Origin: Rostratula benghalensis
Lineage: Eukaryota > Chordata > Aves > Charadriiformes > Rostratulidae
Direction: 5' to 3'
DNA length: 64,000 nt
Assembly: GCA_013399305.1 (NCBI GenBank)
Contig: VXAI01000013.1
Location: 4,480,255-4,544,254, forward strand
The stretch's first letter is position 1. Each line of letters begins with the position of its first letter. Made by a program: the position numbers and the translations under genes. Positions 49,592 through 63,080 of this stretch are shown one piece after another. The notes under the pieces were generated by a model. That model was given only the letters and a program-made list of their open reading frames with translations. It did no database searches and had not been told where the DNA came from.

Positions 49592-52500
49592 TGACGTGCC
49601 ATCTGCCTCTCTGCCATCTCCTCCTTTAACCTGTCAGCCTGTGGGAAAAGAAGTTTTAGAGATCTGTAAAAAAAAAAATATACAGCAATAGCACAGTCAA
49701 GAGACCAGGTTTGGAAATCATTTTATTCCAAAACCCCTGCAACAGCTCAAATTCTTCATGTTCTATAGTCAGCACATAGTTTAATTTTTACTGAATTTTT
49801 TTAACATGCCCTTACATAAAAATCAACCTGGCCAAATCTTGTCAAGTAAGATACTGGCACTTTAAAAGAAAGTCTGTACTAGGCAAAGTAGTCTTTACTT
49901 TGAGCAGCTCACAGTAGATAGTTTGGTCAGGTCAGGAGCATCAGCTATAGCAATTCTTAGATTTTTCAATTTAAAAGAAGTACAGGTTCTACACATACCA
50001 ATGTAAAAAGGTCTTGAAAGGAATGCAGTGGAGAATTAACAAAGTCTCAGCATTGTGGTAGGTATCTGAAAGTTCCTGTTGCCCTGATATCTCAGTACAT
50101 GGCCAGCAGCTACTGAGTGCAATGCTACTTATTTCACATTCGTTGCTTCTGAATGCTGGTAAAAATAGCAGCCTGTTGGTTCAGAAGAAAGGACAGGCTG
50201 TCTGTGATGGTGAGTCAGGGGATGACACATGCCAGTCAGCTGAAGTACTGGAGGCGGGTTCCTAATTGAGTTGTGCCTAGCTGCGTAAATTGAATTGACA
50301 ATCAAAAGCTTAAAAACGTATGGCCCCGGCAGAGTCTGAGAGAGAAAAAGGTGACTGAAATGAATTAGTGAAGACAAGTACACCAGCCAAAATCAGTATC
50401 AAAGAAGGGGAGGGACAAGAATCCTTCTCTCCCTCTCTCATTAAAAATCAAATTATAGATGTGGTGCCTGTGTGAGTCTGGGATTCCGGCTGCTTTCCTG
50501 AGCTTCAGTGGTGAAATTGTCTGATTAAAGTGGACAGAGAGGAAAGGAGGGGAGAGTGGGACAGGGAAGGCAGAATGGCAATAGTTTCCTAGGAAAGTTG
50601 GCTAGTGCTTACTAATATTTATGCTTCTAAGAGAAATGGGAGCATTTGGGGTAAGGAGAAATCCCTCTGCAATATTTATTGGTAGGCTGCAGAAGCACAT
50701 GAAAAGGTAACACAGCTAAAGCACTTGGCTCTTCAGTAGCGACATTTAATTGTCTCCCTTTTGAAACTGGTAAGGAAAATGTTAAGATTACTGTCTCTAG
50801 TAAAACTGCATTTAGAGTCAGGCATGGGGTGATGTTACTCTAATTGCAGCACTGCAGGTAGAAGAACTGATCAGCACAGCCTAGGAGAAGCAATTATCCT
50901 TGTGAGGAGCAGCACCTATTTGGATGATAAGGGGGTTGGGGGAATTAAATACAGTAAACAGAGTCTAAAAATACTCCAACTACATTGCAGAGATCATTGG
51001 AAATGCCTGAAACTCATTTCTACGTCTATGCTTTGGATATCTTGAAATGTTCCTGTGTGCATATGCTCCTGTCATCACTGCAGGTTCCCACCTGATCACA
51101 GGTACTACTGTTGCTGGGAGTGATCTGGACATGAAACAGGTGCCACATGGCTGTAAAATTTATCTTCCATATTCTATTATTCAGGAATACATTGCACCAA
51201 TTTTCTAGCTTTACACGAGAGGGAGGATTAAACTATGTAATGATAAAAAGAAAACAACTCCCATGCGGTCCCTTACCATCAAAAATAACTGCATTCTTCT
51301 AGAAATGCAGCTTTCCCCACTCCATTTGTCAAGGAAGAAGTGGCAGCCAAAAATCCAAAACAGTCATTGATTTTTGATTTTTCACATCTTTGCTGGAAAA
51401 TAAAGCAATAAAATATGAATAAAATATTTAACTGAGAATTAGATTACATTAATAGAAAAAAAGTTCTAAAATTACTAAAATTAGAAGGTGAACTTCCTTT
51501 TAAAAATAAGTGGGAGGCATTTCTCTTTACTTTGATTAGTCTTAATAGACCTAAGAATAAATATCAAAGGAAAATATTCCTGAAGTACATGAAAGGATTT
51601 TATCTAAAGTCAAACCTTTGGTGAATATTCAAATCAACACTCAATGGCAATATTTACATTTTGAGAACAAAACATCCTTTGTTTTCTTCCAAACCAATAT
51701 TTTATTCTTCAGGTTTTAGCCAAAAATTAGAAAATACCTGAGCACCTGATTTTGTTAAATATTTAGGCGGACCCATTGAATTCAAGAATGTGTTTATGTA
51801 TCTTGCTTTGCTAAAGGAATGTTGGGTCTAACAGTGGCAACAGTTTTTTCATTAAACGACCATTGGACAGAGCTTAAATTCTAAGTTCAGAATATATGTT
51901 TCTCGAACAAAAGATATTGCACTAGAAAAGAAGTAAATGAGAAGAGGTCCTGCAAATCAAAGCTGCTGCTCTTCATCGAGTGTGTGGGAGGACTGCCAAG
52001 TGAATGCAATTCAATAGTCCATTTGCATCAGCCTGGCTTATGTGTCCGCTGAGGGAGGCAGGAGTTTGGCAAGCTGTGTCAGCAGGTTACCTTGCCATTG
52101 TGAAAAAGCAAAGCAACAGCATGCTAGGCATAATGAGACAAATGTTGTGCATTCAGCTCTCCAAAGTCTTTTCTTGCTAAAAGAGAATAAAAGAATGGCC
52201 TGTACTAACACTCTAGATATGCTTCTTGTTTACACAGCCTCATCAATTGTGTTCTCCTCAGTGAGGTGCTAACGATGCGTTTGTGAACGCATTAAATGTG
52301 ACCTACAAAACAGAAGTCTTATTTCTTGCATATTTTATGTCACCGAAAAGAACATGTAAACATGTATGAGTGATCAATGTCTGTGATTCATACTGTGACT
52401 GGAGCAAAAGCAGCTTAATTCGCTGAGTGGAAATCAGCTATACTTTGCTGCTGATTTCACACTGTAAGTATGAAAAGGCCAGAAAACAGAAGTGACATGT

Positions 52501-53651
52501 AGACAGAGGTGAATGGCACAGAAATATCTTGGTTCTGCAGCACAAGCTGTTCCACACCAAATGGGGATCATTTAAGCAGCAAGAAAAAAGGAAGCTGTGA
52601 ATTCTACAAACTTGTAAGAGTCTGTGAGCCATCTCCTGCAAAGCTGGGAGCAGTCCCCAAGAGTTGCTGTGTACAGCGAAGCTGAAGTAAAAGAATGGTC
52701 TGAAGAGCACCTCATAGAAGAGGAAACAGATGTGACATGGAGAGCAGGTAAATTCGATGCCAGCAGTCTGCTGCTGCTACTGCCACCACTTTGGAGAGGG
52801 CTGACGTGGTGCATAGCAGCTTCTGACAAGGCCTGGGAGGAGGTAAAGGAAGACAGTGTGGACAGGGTGCAGGTACAGCATGACACTACAGATCTGGTTC
52901 AATGGAATATCCTGAACCCTCTCCCTTCTTATAGATGCAGGCTCTACTTTTGCACAGGTACACTGACAATTGCTGCCATCTTTCTGAAGGCAAATGACAG
53001 TAACCTCAATATTTTATTTAACTGATACAATGGATACATACATACCTACGGACATTCATCATTAGCACTGGTGGTTTTCTCCGGCAGCTGTAAGTGGTCT
53101 TATGTCCCTTCCTCTGCTAGAACTGATAGAGTAGCCTTAAGGCTGATCTAAATTACTGCTCTCCAGAGTTGCCATGGCAACAGGGACTGGCTGAGCAACC
53201 CAGACATTTTATCTTTTTCCTTCAACATATTCTGAACACTACATTCAGAACAGTGATTGCAGCTATGCCATACCCACGGGCTTCTCTTCTCATGTAGAGC
53301 ATCCTCAGGTGCCCAGCTAAGTCAGCCTCCTGCCTGCTCTACAGTGTGTGAGTGGCAAATCTCTGCCAAAATTATTTCCAGAACCTGGTGCATTATTTTA
53401 GTAGTCAGAACTGTCATTCTACACTTGATATATATTGACACAAATATTCTATTTCAAAATATCCATTCACTGCAACTTGCTAGGCAACTTGCAGAATTTT
53501 TAAAAGTACTCCTTCTCTTAAAAATTCACCTCGTATCAAATGACCCTTTTGTGTTTACCTTCCAGAAGTATTCAAATTAATCACTCACTATAAAAGCATT
53601 TTTAAAAGATTAGGAAAAATAACCAATGGTCTTGGAAAGGCAACCTGCCTT
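49592..53651. other. Non-coding stretch, possibly with conserved elements
   Basis: No gene is recognised. Two parts (about 50180-50400 and 51960-52310) have mixed composition and homeodomain- or octamer-like words, such as ATTTGCAT at 52021-52028. Frames at 52572-52886 (minus) and 52624-53025 (plus, 133 codons) overlap each other and match nothing known. Confidence 0.4.
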
Positions 53652-53718
53652 TCAGCGAATGGACTATTTCCTGCACAGCTCTACTCCACTCTCAGATCTG
53701 ATGATTATGATATTTGCA
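53652..53718 (+). repeat. Direct repeat pair, copy 1
   Basis: About 67 bases match 54155-54219 in the same orientation. The match includes the identical core CCACTCTCAGATCTGATGAT, with scattered changes outside it. Confidence 0.8.
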
Positions 53719-54154
53719 ATAATGAAAAAAATCAGAATTTAGCAACTTCACATCTGGAACCTCCTGTTACTACCATAGACATATTCTTTGCAAGAACTTT
53801 AATGATTTTCAATATTGGGCATGTTATGTGTACCTTTACTTGGAGTTTGTCTACCCTGAGGGATGTAAGGTACTGAGAGAATAAGGAAAGATGAGCATGG
53901 TCACTGTGGCTTTTAAATAGCAGGTTGTGATATTAGAAGAGTGTAAAGTTTGACAAAGGAAGAACATAGAGCTCTGTGTCTTGGCCAGCAGATTCTTCTC
54001 AAAGAGCAAGGAGCTGCCCATGGTTTTGCCTTGGATTATTCATGATGAAGGTCAGAAGGCATGAATGCTGGATCAGTGGAGGAGACGGGCTTGATTTTGG
54101 CTCTTTAACGGGATCAATGAAATGGATGGCACAGAGCTGAATGGTACATGACTG

Positions 54155-54219
54155 TCAGCTAATGCAGTATTCCCTGCACAGGAGCTCCACTCTCAGATCT
54201 GATGATTAAGATATTTGCA
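54155..54219 (+). repeat. Direct repeat pair, copy 2
   Basis: This is the partner of 53652-53718, starting 503 bases downstream. The DNA between the two copies shows no coding remnant. The pair could be terminal repeats of a short element or an old local duplication. Confidence 0.8.
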
Positions 54220-55891
54220 GCGTGAAGTTGATGAGTGGAAGGAGCTGCACATGATGCTATCCAAATTATAATTTTTAAGGTGTCAGGTAGCTGTAGCTTG
54301 TTCTGAAAGGCTGCACAGCTCACTTCTACATGGAATACCTAACTTATAGAGAAATAGGTTTGGCCATACTCCTAACACAAGGATTTACTTCTATTTTCAT
54401 ATGCAGTGCGTGTAATATAATAATCATACAATAATATAATAATCTTCCCATTCAACTAATACATTCCAGCTCCATGTTCAATGATTTGGGTACATGAATC
54501 CTTGCAAATAAAGAGCAATGAAAATAAATAAAATGACCAAGCAGGTTGGTTTTGTTTTTTTTTTTTTTTTCCCTCCATCATACCAGTAATAATATAGCCT
54601 TTGGTTACTATTCCAGGAACAGGTTTGTTTCAGAAAGACTCTCCTGACAATACATGTTCAGCTATCATTGTTGCTGCCAAAACCAATATAGTTATAAAGA
54701 TTCTCAGGCAAAAAAGAAGGAATATTAGTAGTGTTTATACTACTGAAACATTAAGACTCACAGTAAAGCATTCACTGTGCCCAAAATAAATCCAAAATAT
54801 CCAGAAAACATTTGGAATCTAAGCACTGATTAATTTGGTTAGGGAAAGCAAAGAGAAAGGATGCAATGCAGATTTACAGCTAGGGATATAAACTTTGTCA
54901 TTCTCATTCCTTTGTATTAAATATCTGAATATATTTTTAAAATGCGCATCAAGAATTGTCTGTAGAGAATGGCAATGAATATTCTCCAAGGGCAAAACAA
55001 AGAAAATTTCAAGCTTCCTAAAGAAAATTCCTGACCAAGTGAATGCAAGTGAACAATGTTATTCTGTATCACCCTTCCACAGAGAAGAGGAGAAAGAGGA
55101 GGAGGAGGAATCATGTAAAAATACTTTTCACTGTCTAATCTCATAAATGTGGTGGCTGGAAGGAGAAATGCCATTACTCACACTTACTTTCCTTCAGAAA
55201 GCTCCCTCCCATAACTAGGCACAGCAGCCCTTTACTTTTATGTGCAGAGGGAACGGTATTTTCAGAGTTCTGCTGTGCAGAAAGTTCTGCCAGTGCAGTT
55301 TGCTTTTATTGGTTTGTAGGTTGGGAGGCTGGTTTGATTAGTTCCATAGCAATTTATTACATGACAACACCATGACTACCAAGGTATTTTTTTCATAACA
55401 AAAAAAAGAATAATTGTCACTTAAAACCAGCTTCTAAGTGGCTTGCTTAGACTGAAATGCAGATTCTAATTGTTACATCCATCTAAAAGCTGCCCGTTTT
55501 TTTGTAGACCCTTAATAAAGAAAATAGCAAGTTATCTATTGATCATCTGCTGACTACTATTTCTCTTGTGTTCCTGTAATTTTAGACATCCAGTCTTTCT
55601 AATATAGCAGTCTACACTGTAAAAAGAATCTTCTATAAAATGCCATAGAAAATGTGTCTTGTCACAGTCTCTTGGGAACTTACTTGAAGATCCTTCAGAG
55701 AAGAGACTAGAAGAGCTTCCAAGAGGGTACACAGCAGAAGCAGGCATCTTTTGATTTTTTTCTTATCAGAAAAGGGTATACACTGGGTACTCATACAGCA
55801 TGCATAAACACATGCTCAGAGATACACATGTATATGAAGGTATATATATTTCCATATGTGTATATAAATGCATATATATCAGGTCCCAAAT
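54220..55891. other. AT-rich non-coding stretch
   Basis: No gene or transposon is recognised. A poly-T of 16 lies at 54555-54570. Confidence 0.5.
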
Positions 55892-55955
55892 TGTCTTTAT
55901 CCACACTAAATTACATGGGAGGGTGTCTTTATCCAAACTAAATTACATGGGAGGG
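55892..55955. repeat. 32-bp tandem duplication
   Basis: Two adjacent 32-base units (55892-55923 and 55924-55955), each containing TGTCTTTATCC and ACTAAATTACATGGGAGGG, differ at one base (C or A after TATCCA). The near identity points to a recent slippage-type event. Confidence 0.95.
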
Positions 55956-58900
55956 AACTTTCTGAGCTCCTCTAGGCCTGTTTTATGCATACACAATCCT
56001 CATTCACATTCTTAGTGAAGTGAAACACTTAGTAATATAGCAACCTGGAAGCGTTTCTGCAGACTACGTTCTTAATCCTTGCAAATTTAATACACAAAAG
56101 CTTTACTTGCAAAGATTCTAACATTAAAGAAATTAAATTATTCTGTGGATTCTCCCATGTAATTTTGCAGTTAATTTTTCTAAGCATGAGTATTTTGCAT
56201 GTAAAGCTCTCCTGATTCCAAATGGGCTTTTTGGGGTTATTTTTTTCTCTGCACTCCAGAGACACAGACCACAAGGACTGAGGCCTGACACCTTCTGAGG
56301 TGAGGTGACAGCTCTAAAGACACATATATTTGTCTGATTGTCCATTAGCTTATTTTCAATTTATTTTTTTTTTAAGATGGTCTGTGAATGAATAGAGATG
56401 AGTGCTGTGATGGCAGCCTGTTACCAGAGATTTTCCTACTTGCCTTTTTCAGTACTTTGTTTATGTACTGACTCTCGTGCTGCTTCATAATCCAGTTCCT
56501 CTTCCAACTTGGAAACAACAGTAAGTCCTCCTGAAAGCTGGTTATGGTAGTCTCCAATCAGTAGGCTCCTTTTTTGGTTTGATTTTTTTTCCGATCACAA
56601 TCACACTCTGCTTGAAATGTAAACAATGGGAAAAGGTTAAGTGAGAACTGAAATAGCCATTAGATTCTTCTATTTTCCTTCTCCTTCCTGAGAAAACCTC
56701 AAAGTTAGTGTAAGAGCATTTTACTCTGACTTCAGTACTCTTTGACACTAAACTGTAGTATCTTGAACATGTGGGGGTTTTGTAGCCCAAGCAAAATCTT
56801 CCATTTCCTAGCCAGGTACCCTGCTTCCACTACTATAGAGGCAGTCTATTGCCCACTGAAAATTTGTACAAAAACTGGAGAGACTGAGCTGCATGGTCAG
56901 GATGACAGGTATCTAGAGCATGTTTTGGAATTTTGAGACCTTTATGTTCAAATACTTGATCTCAATGTAGATCAAGGAGGTAAAGCTGGGTCTCCTAAAA
57001 CTGTGCTTGTGTTTCTGAACCAGTGTTTCTTCTGAGAGCCTACTCCCTATTTCCCTAAACTCCAGACCCAATTTTGAGAAATGTTTCTCAAATAAAGAAA
57101 ATAAAACAATAAATTTCCCTCAACCCTCAAAAACCTTTGTTTTTCTTAAAAAAAAAAAAAGTTGTCTTACAGATCCAATTGATTTGTTCATTGCCTGACC
57201 AATTTGCTCATAAGAGGGTGCGAAAGGGAAGGGATATGGAAAATTTTCCCCTAGATGGGTTTTTGATCATTTTCTAAAGGATTCTGTTTCCAGGGTCTAC
57301 AATGACAAGAGCAACTACAGTGCGCTTTTCAGGGAAAAAATATAGCTGAATTTTCCGAGTGGTTTCTGAAACCTCTCTACAACATACCTGACTTCCCCAA
57401 CTCTGCTGATTGTTTGCCACACAGACCATGCAATTTCCTAAAAATGTACTGGTAGCTCTGCAGGCTGGAAGAGTAGCTAGGCAATGGAACTGATGTGTTA
57501 TTTCAAGTAGCATTTTTTCTTAAAGATGTATTTATTTTATTTAATTTCAAGACACAAAGGAAAATTCAATATAATGATGGTTCTGTTTCCATCTGCAATC
57601 AAATTAGATTATGCTACTAATTTCTGCAGTAGCAGAATCAAACCCCAGAATTTGCATTTTGCTTAAAATCCTTTTCTTTCCGATATATTTTGATTTAAGG
57701 ACTGGAATTGTCAGTTAACCAAAACTGCAGCTTCCTGTTCCTCCTAATCCACAGGAACTCTCAGGTCATGGTGGTCCCTGAAAAAGTTCAGTGCACAAAT
57801 ACAGACAGAGCTCTTTAACAAATAATACCCTTTTCTCTAACCTAGCTGAAAGGGACTATCTATCACCCAGAAAGCTTGATACAGCCGTTCACTGCCCAGG
57901 AACATCAAGGGCCAGAATAGAACATCTTTAAGCTGTAGCAGTAGAACAGCTACTTTTAAAAAGCATAGCTCTCCAACTCTCTCCCATCACCATGACAAAT
58001 TTCTGTACCTGGGCGGAGTAACACAGAACCAACAAGTTCGTTGTGAGGCTGGAAAGAAGGAATAAAAATGAGATTGTACAGGGAATATCAGTCAGTGAGG
58101 TTGAAACAAACACCTCTGAGTGAGCTGTTTGGATAATGTCTTGGGAGCTGGCACTGCACGGCGGTAAATTTTTAAAAACAAACAATAGAATGAGATTTCT
58201 TGATGAGCCTTCTGGGTATGCTGGAGGTACAGAATCTAAGTCCACTGGTGCTTGAAGCATCAAAGCTCAAATACTTTTAATGATCAGGAGCCTCAATTAG
58301 TTATTTTTATTACCCTATTTTAATTCATAATAATTGTAACACTATTTGCATAGAGAATATCAAAAGAAATAGGCCATTGTAAATCAATGTATACTTTTTA
58401 ATTGGCAAAACTCTTCTGAACCACGAGCTTAAAAAGTGCAACAAGAGCTATATTCTTATTTACTTATTTCTAGAATAGAATGGAAAACCTCTAGGGTCGG
58501 TTATTTTAAGCAACAGTTTCTGACAGGTTGTGAATTAACTTGGATCGCAAAGTCACCTTGAAAAGCTCATCTCACTAGTTTGGTACAAAAAGGAACAAAG
58601 AGCTCTGGAAAAAATGGTGCTTTCAGTAATTCTTTTTGAATATTGCCATTAGAAACCTCTGGAGTTCTTACATCCTGTTGCGTGGACGTACCCTTCCTCT
58701 GCCAAGCCCCTTCTGAACATTACAGAACAGTATGGATTAGCTGGGTAGGATTCTCCTGTCAAAATATCAAAGTCTAGAGAACCTACACAGAGATGGCAAA
58801 TATAATACTTCTCCTGCAAGATGCACATCCTTCTGGTGATCCATCTGGAATCAAGGCAAGATACTTTGGGCTTTTTAAAATGTCACAAGATGCTGTGCTC

Positions 58901-58986
58901 AGACATCTGAATCCTGTATTGCATCTATCTCAGTACTTTCCAGATGCAGACTTTGGCAGCATTATCTGTTATGATTGTGACATACA
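55956..58986. other. AT-rich non-coding stretch
   Basis: No gene or transposon is recognised. Open frames of 111 codons or less occur on both strands without family resemblance. Confidence 0.5.

Positions 58987-59044
<58 letters not shown>
58987..59044. repeat. (ATG)19 trinucleotide microsatellite
   Basis: Nineteen uninterrupted ATG units run from 58988 to 59044. The poly-Met, poly-His and poly-Ser frames over it are artefacts of the repeat. Confidence 0.97.
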
Positions 59045-59167
59045 TAAAACTTCTGCAGCACTTTCCGGAGCAGAAGGGAAAGTCTCTAGATGTGAGTTCT
59101 CTACATGAAATCTCAGGCAGTGGGAGAGGTGACATAGAGAATAACAGGTGATGAACAGAAAACAGGC

Positions 59168-59208
59168 ATGTGTATATACATATATATACATATATGTATA
59201 TATGTATC
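59168..59208. repeat. (TA)n/(CATA)n dinucleotide-like repeat
   Basis: A degenerate alternating pyrimidine-purine run of TATACATATATATACATA type. Confidence 0.85.
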
Positions 59209-60236
59209 TGAATACAATGAAATCTCCAAGTCACTTTCACTAAACAGACAAATCACATCTTACTCAAAGCATTCAGTCAACATTTAATTCCAATAAATTA
59301 TTACTCAGTATAGGGAATAAACGCAACAGTGAAATATCCATTTCTTTTTTTTTAGAATACAATGTAAAAGAATCATTTTAATAGAGCTGTGAAATTTTTA
59401 AAATTAACAAAATATTCAAGTTTAAGCCAAATCACCAGAGAAATGGTTTGGTTTAAAAAAAAAAAATTCTCACATTTTAAAAGTTTCCATCTAAATATAA
59501 ATAATAAAAAAATCTGCCTGTAATGTTGTATGCATTTAGTGAATGTAATTCAAAACCAGAGTATTTGTAAACAGATAATGAAATTTAGAATGCAGAATTT
59601 AAAGCCTCTTAAATCATGTCACTCTCTCTGATGGTCTGAGAGGTACTACTGTAATATGCTTTTCAGATAGCACACCCATAGTGATTACTGTGTATATAAA
59701 TAAATACAAGTCAGCACATACTTCTTGCATTCTGAAAATTCCATTTAAAGATATGTATGTGCTGAATAACTTTCAAAATAAATGTATTGAGAGAGTTGGA
59801 GGGGACAAGTATAGCAGGCAAAAGAGGAAGAGAGAGCTACTTTTTGTTGTGGAATTTTTGAAAGCATTCATTTTTGAATCCACTCTTGTTGAAGTTAATG
59901 ATAAAACTCGTATGGATATTGCTGTAGATCCTACTTTTAGATAAAAATGCCTGATGGAATTAAGTCCCCAGGAGTGGTGTAGGGTTTGCAGGGATACTAA
60001 TAAGTGTCTTACCTGGTTTTATCACTGTTATTACTTTCATAGTAAAATGAATTGTAACTTGCCAGTTTGGGATATACCCTAATGAAAATTGCAATGAGAA
60101 AACAAAGATAATTTATACAGGGTACAATTCTCGCCAGTCTTGTAGATTCTGTGAAGACTTTTAAAGTAAATAGTCTGATGCATGGACTTTCCAATTAATG
60201 ATTATGAGGAAACTGAATTAGTGCAATAAACTCAAT
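59209..60236. other. AT-rich non-coding stretch
   Basis: No gene or transposon is recognised. Confidence 0.5.
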
Positions 60237-60362
60237 ATCTAATATCTCAATTATATTAGATCTCATTGATCTCAATATAATATCTAACATCTCAATGAGA
60301 TCTAATATCTCAATTATATTAGATCTCATTGATCTCAATATAATATCTAACATCTCAATGAT
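60237..60362. repeat. 63-bp tandem duplication containing an imperfect palindrome
   Basis: Two adjacent 63-base units (60237-60299 and 60300-60362) differ only at the last base. Each unit holds an inverted repeat in which ATTATATTAGATC is followed, after five bases, by GATCTCAATATAAT, its reverse complement with one single-base indel. The unit could form a hairpin or cruciform. Confidence 0.95.
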
Positions 60363-60479
60363 TTTAATATCCTAACGTTATCCCTTTTCTACATCTGTCT
60401 TCTACCTTAAGAACTAAATGTCCCTGGAGGTCTCACTGGTGTTGACACTTTCTGTGGCTTTCATGCATATGCTGGAAGT

Positions 60480-60756
60480 TTTCCCTTTCCCTCAAATTTT
60501 AGCTACATTAAAATGAGGTTTCATAAACTAACCACCATTTTGGTGGGTCTTTGCAATCTCAGCCTTTTTGGGTCAAATGAAGGAGGTGTGTCTAAACACC
60601 ATAAAATAAGGAGATGTGGTCAACAAATCAGTAGGCAAACACAGCTAACCAAACCCAGTTTCAGGGGGATGGAGGTCCCTTGGCCAATGTTGCTGCATGA
60701 TGCTACTGTGGTTTAGAGATCCCTTCACTGGCTAGAGACTCTCTTAAACCATGACA
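60480..60756. mobile_element. Possible LTR-end fragment ending in AAACCATGACA
   Basis: The right edge (60746-60756) reads AAACCATGACA, the reverse complement of the TGTCATGGTTT motif at 33766 and 63014. This resembles the CA end of an avian LTR. The left limit is arbitrary and no other LTR signals are clear. Confidence 0.2.
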
Positions 60757-63013
60757 GCAATTGAAGGTTAGACCAATGAGTAATTTTGAAAGTCCTGTTA
60801 TCAATTTCTAGTTCATTTTTCAATACTAGGACTGATCAAAACCTGGGGATTTTTATGAAAATGAAATGAGAAAATTCAGTCTGTTGAAGCATTTCTATAC
60901 TGTGCTTTTAAAAAAAGGCACTTTATCTTTTAAGTTGAATAGAGTCTTACAGCCAAAAGAAAAAAATAAACAAACAAATAAAAAATACACCACAACCGTA
61001 ACTTATGTTTACTTCATGCTTAAATGTCACAGGAAATTTATTTTAAAAGTCTAGAAATTTTTGTTTTAGTGTGTTGTGTTTATAAACGAGCATATTTAAT
61101 TGATCAAGTTCCTTTGTAACAAACTGGTACAATCATTTCAAATTGGCACATAATAACCCAAGAGAGTTAAAGATTTTGCTTCTGGAACTGTCCTTACTAT
61201 CACCGCTATAAATTTTCAAAGCTTATATTTATACAATTATTACCACAGAAGTTTTATTAATAGACATCTGAGGTATGGCAATAATTCCATATGCTTTGAA
61301 AGTCCAAATAATTACTCTTTCATACTTTTAGAATTTATAGCCCAGTGTACACTTACTTTTAATAGCTACTACATAATAACTGTAGTTTACAATATAAGTA
61401 CTTACCACAAAATGGTATATAGTAACCACATAGAATGTCAGTAATACAGCTTCATGTGGTTTTGTTTTGTAACAGAGAAATGCAATGCTAATTTGAATAT
61501 ACAGCTGTTGAAAACAACAGTCTTCTCAAGACAAAAATTACTTCATAATTACTATGTTCAGTGAGGCTGGCAGGGGTCTTTCAATGTAAGTCCTTAAATT
61601 TAATTAATAGCTGGAAAAAAGTAAACTTAAGACATTTTTTCTTTGCTGAAATTTTGTTTCCCAGCATCACCTCACCTCACTGATGGTTTCCATAAAAGGT
61701 CTTATTTTAGTAAGATAGGACATCATTTTACAGAATCTCAATATCATATAAAAAGTTTATGCTAAAATGGATGGGAAATTCCAGTTGAGGCTAGTATTTT
61801 TTTTTTCTTTTCTACTTTTGTAAATCATGTCTGTAGGATCATCTCATTATTTCTGGAGGTCCAAAGTATATGCAGTGATTAGTCTAGAAACCTGTTGGCT
61901 TTGGTCCAGCAAACTGATCCTTATGAAGGAAAACTGTAAGAGAATTCAGGGCAGAATCTCAGCTTTTATTGCTACCTCACAGATGCGTTCAAGATGAATA
62001 TGCAACATATTCAGCATATCATACAGTGATTTAAATGTTTCTAATATTAATCCCATTCCAGCAAGGAGAGTTAAATTCTATAAGGGAAGTAGGACAATTC
62101 TCTTTTTTCTTTCTTTTTTTCTCTTGTTAATAACCAATGGGATGTAACAAACATGCAGACTACATTTCCTGAAGGTTCCTCCAGCTGATGGGAGTCACCT
62201 AAGGACCAGCACCATTTTAAGCAAGAAAAAAAGGATTACTCTAGGTTACTCTAGGAGTCCTGGCAGATGTTGAGATTCCCTAGACCCGTAAAGATTCTGA
62301 CCTTATGTTAGAATGACAGAATAGTGATGCTTTCTGCTTTTCCTCAATACGCAGACATTCATTTGTCACTGCTGACTGATTGTTAAACCTCCTCCCATGG
62401 TGGTGATTCTGACACCAGACACCCTTCTGCATCCCCTGAATCACAGCTCAAAGCAGCTTTGGGGAAGCTATCCTAGAGCATGTTCCAAGTGTCTTACTAT
62501 TGAGAAGTCAGATGTTTACAGGGAGGTGACTGCCATGTGGATAAAGGAGATTCTGGGTAGTTAAATTGCCTGTTCTACACCTTTAGAGACAAGAAAAGGC
62601 ATTAATGCATTAAGGTTTTGTTCTCTCTGTGTGTTACTTTTTTTTTTTAGTTTTCCTTGAAAAGCAATTCTTTGAGAGGAATCATCCAAGCCTTTACTCC
62701 TTTAAAGGCAGATCTTTGATTTGAAAGCTGAGTATATGCTAACTTTGACAGGAGGAAAAATACAGATCAGTTAGCAATCAATAGAAGAGTCTGGCCTTCT
62801 GCATATGAATCCAGTAAGGCACCATTGCCAGAAAGAACTCCCTGGTTTGTTTTTAAAACACCTCCTTCCCTCTGTTCCTTATTCCTTTGAAGTGAGTTTC
62901 TTTCTCCTGCCGTTACTGCTGTCACTGCTAAATTATATATGCCCTTGTGTTCTAAAAATTCTCCATCAGCCACCGTATTCAAGCACCACTTTCTTCTGTG
63001 GCTTGCAGCAGGT
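60757..63013. other. AT-rich non-coding stretch
   Basis: No gene or transposon is recognised. A ten-base word TTACTCTAGG is doubled near 62237-62256. Confidence 0.5.
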
Positions 63014-63080
63014 TGTCATGGTTTGGGTTAAAACAAATGACAGATGCTCTCCCCAGTCCCCTCCTCAAACCAGGACACAG
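63014..63080 (+). mobile_element. Possible LTR-end fragment starting TGTCATGGTTTGGG
   Basis: The segment begins with TGTCATGGTTTGGGTT, the same 14-base start as at 33766, and then diverges. This suggests two old LTR ends, possibly of related families. The right limit is a guess. Confidence 0.25.

Noticed and set aside
52624..53025. 133-codon open frame on the plus strand, overlapping a 104-codon frame on the minus strand
   Set aside because: Both strands are open over the same DNA and neither translation resembles a known protein. This is more likely low stop density than a gene.
58793..59240. Frames with runs of Met, His or Ser
   Set aside because: Produced entirely by the (ATG)19 microsatellite.
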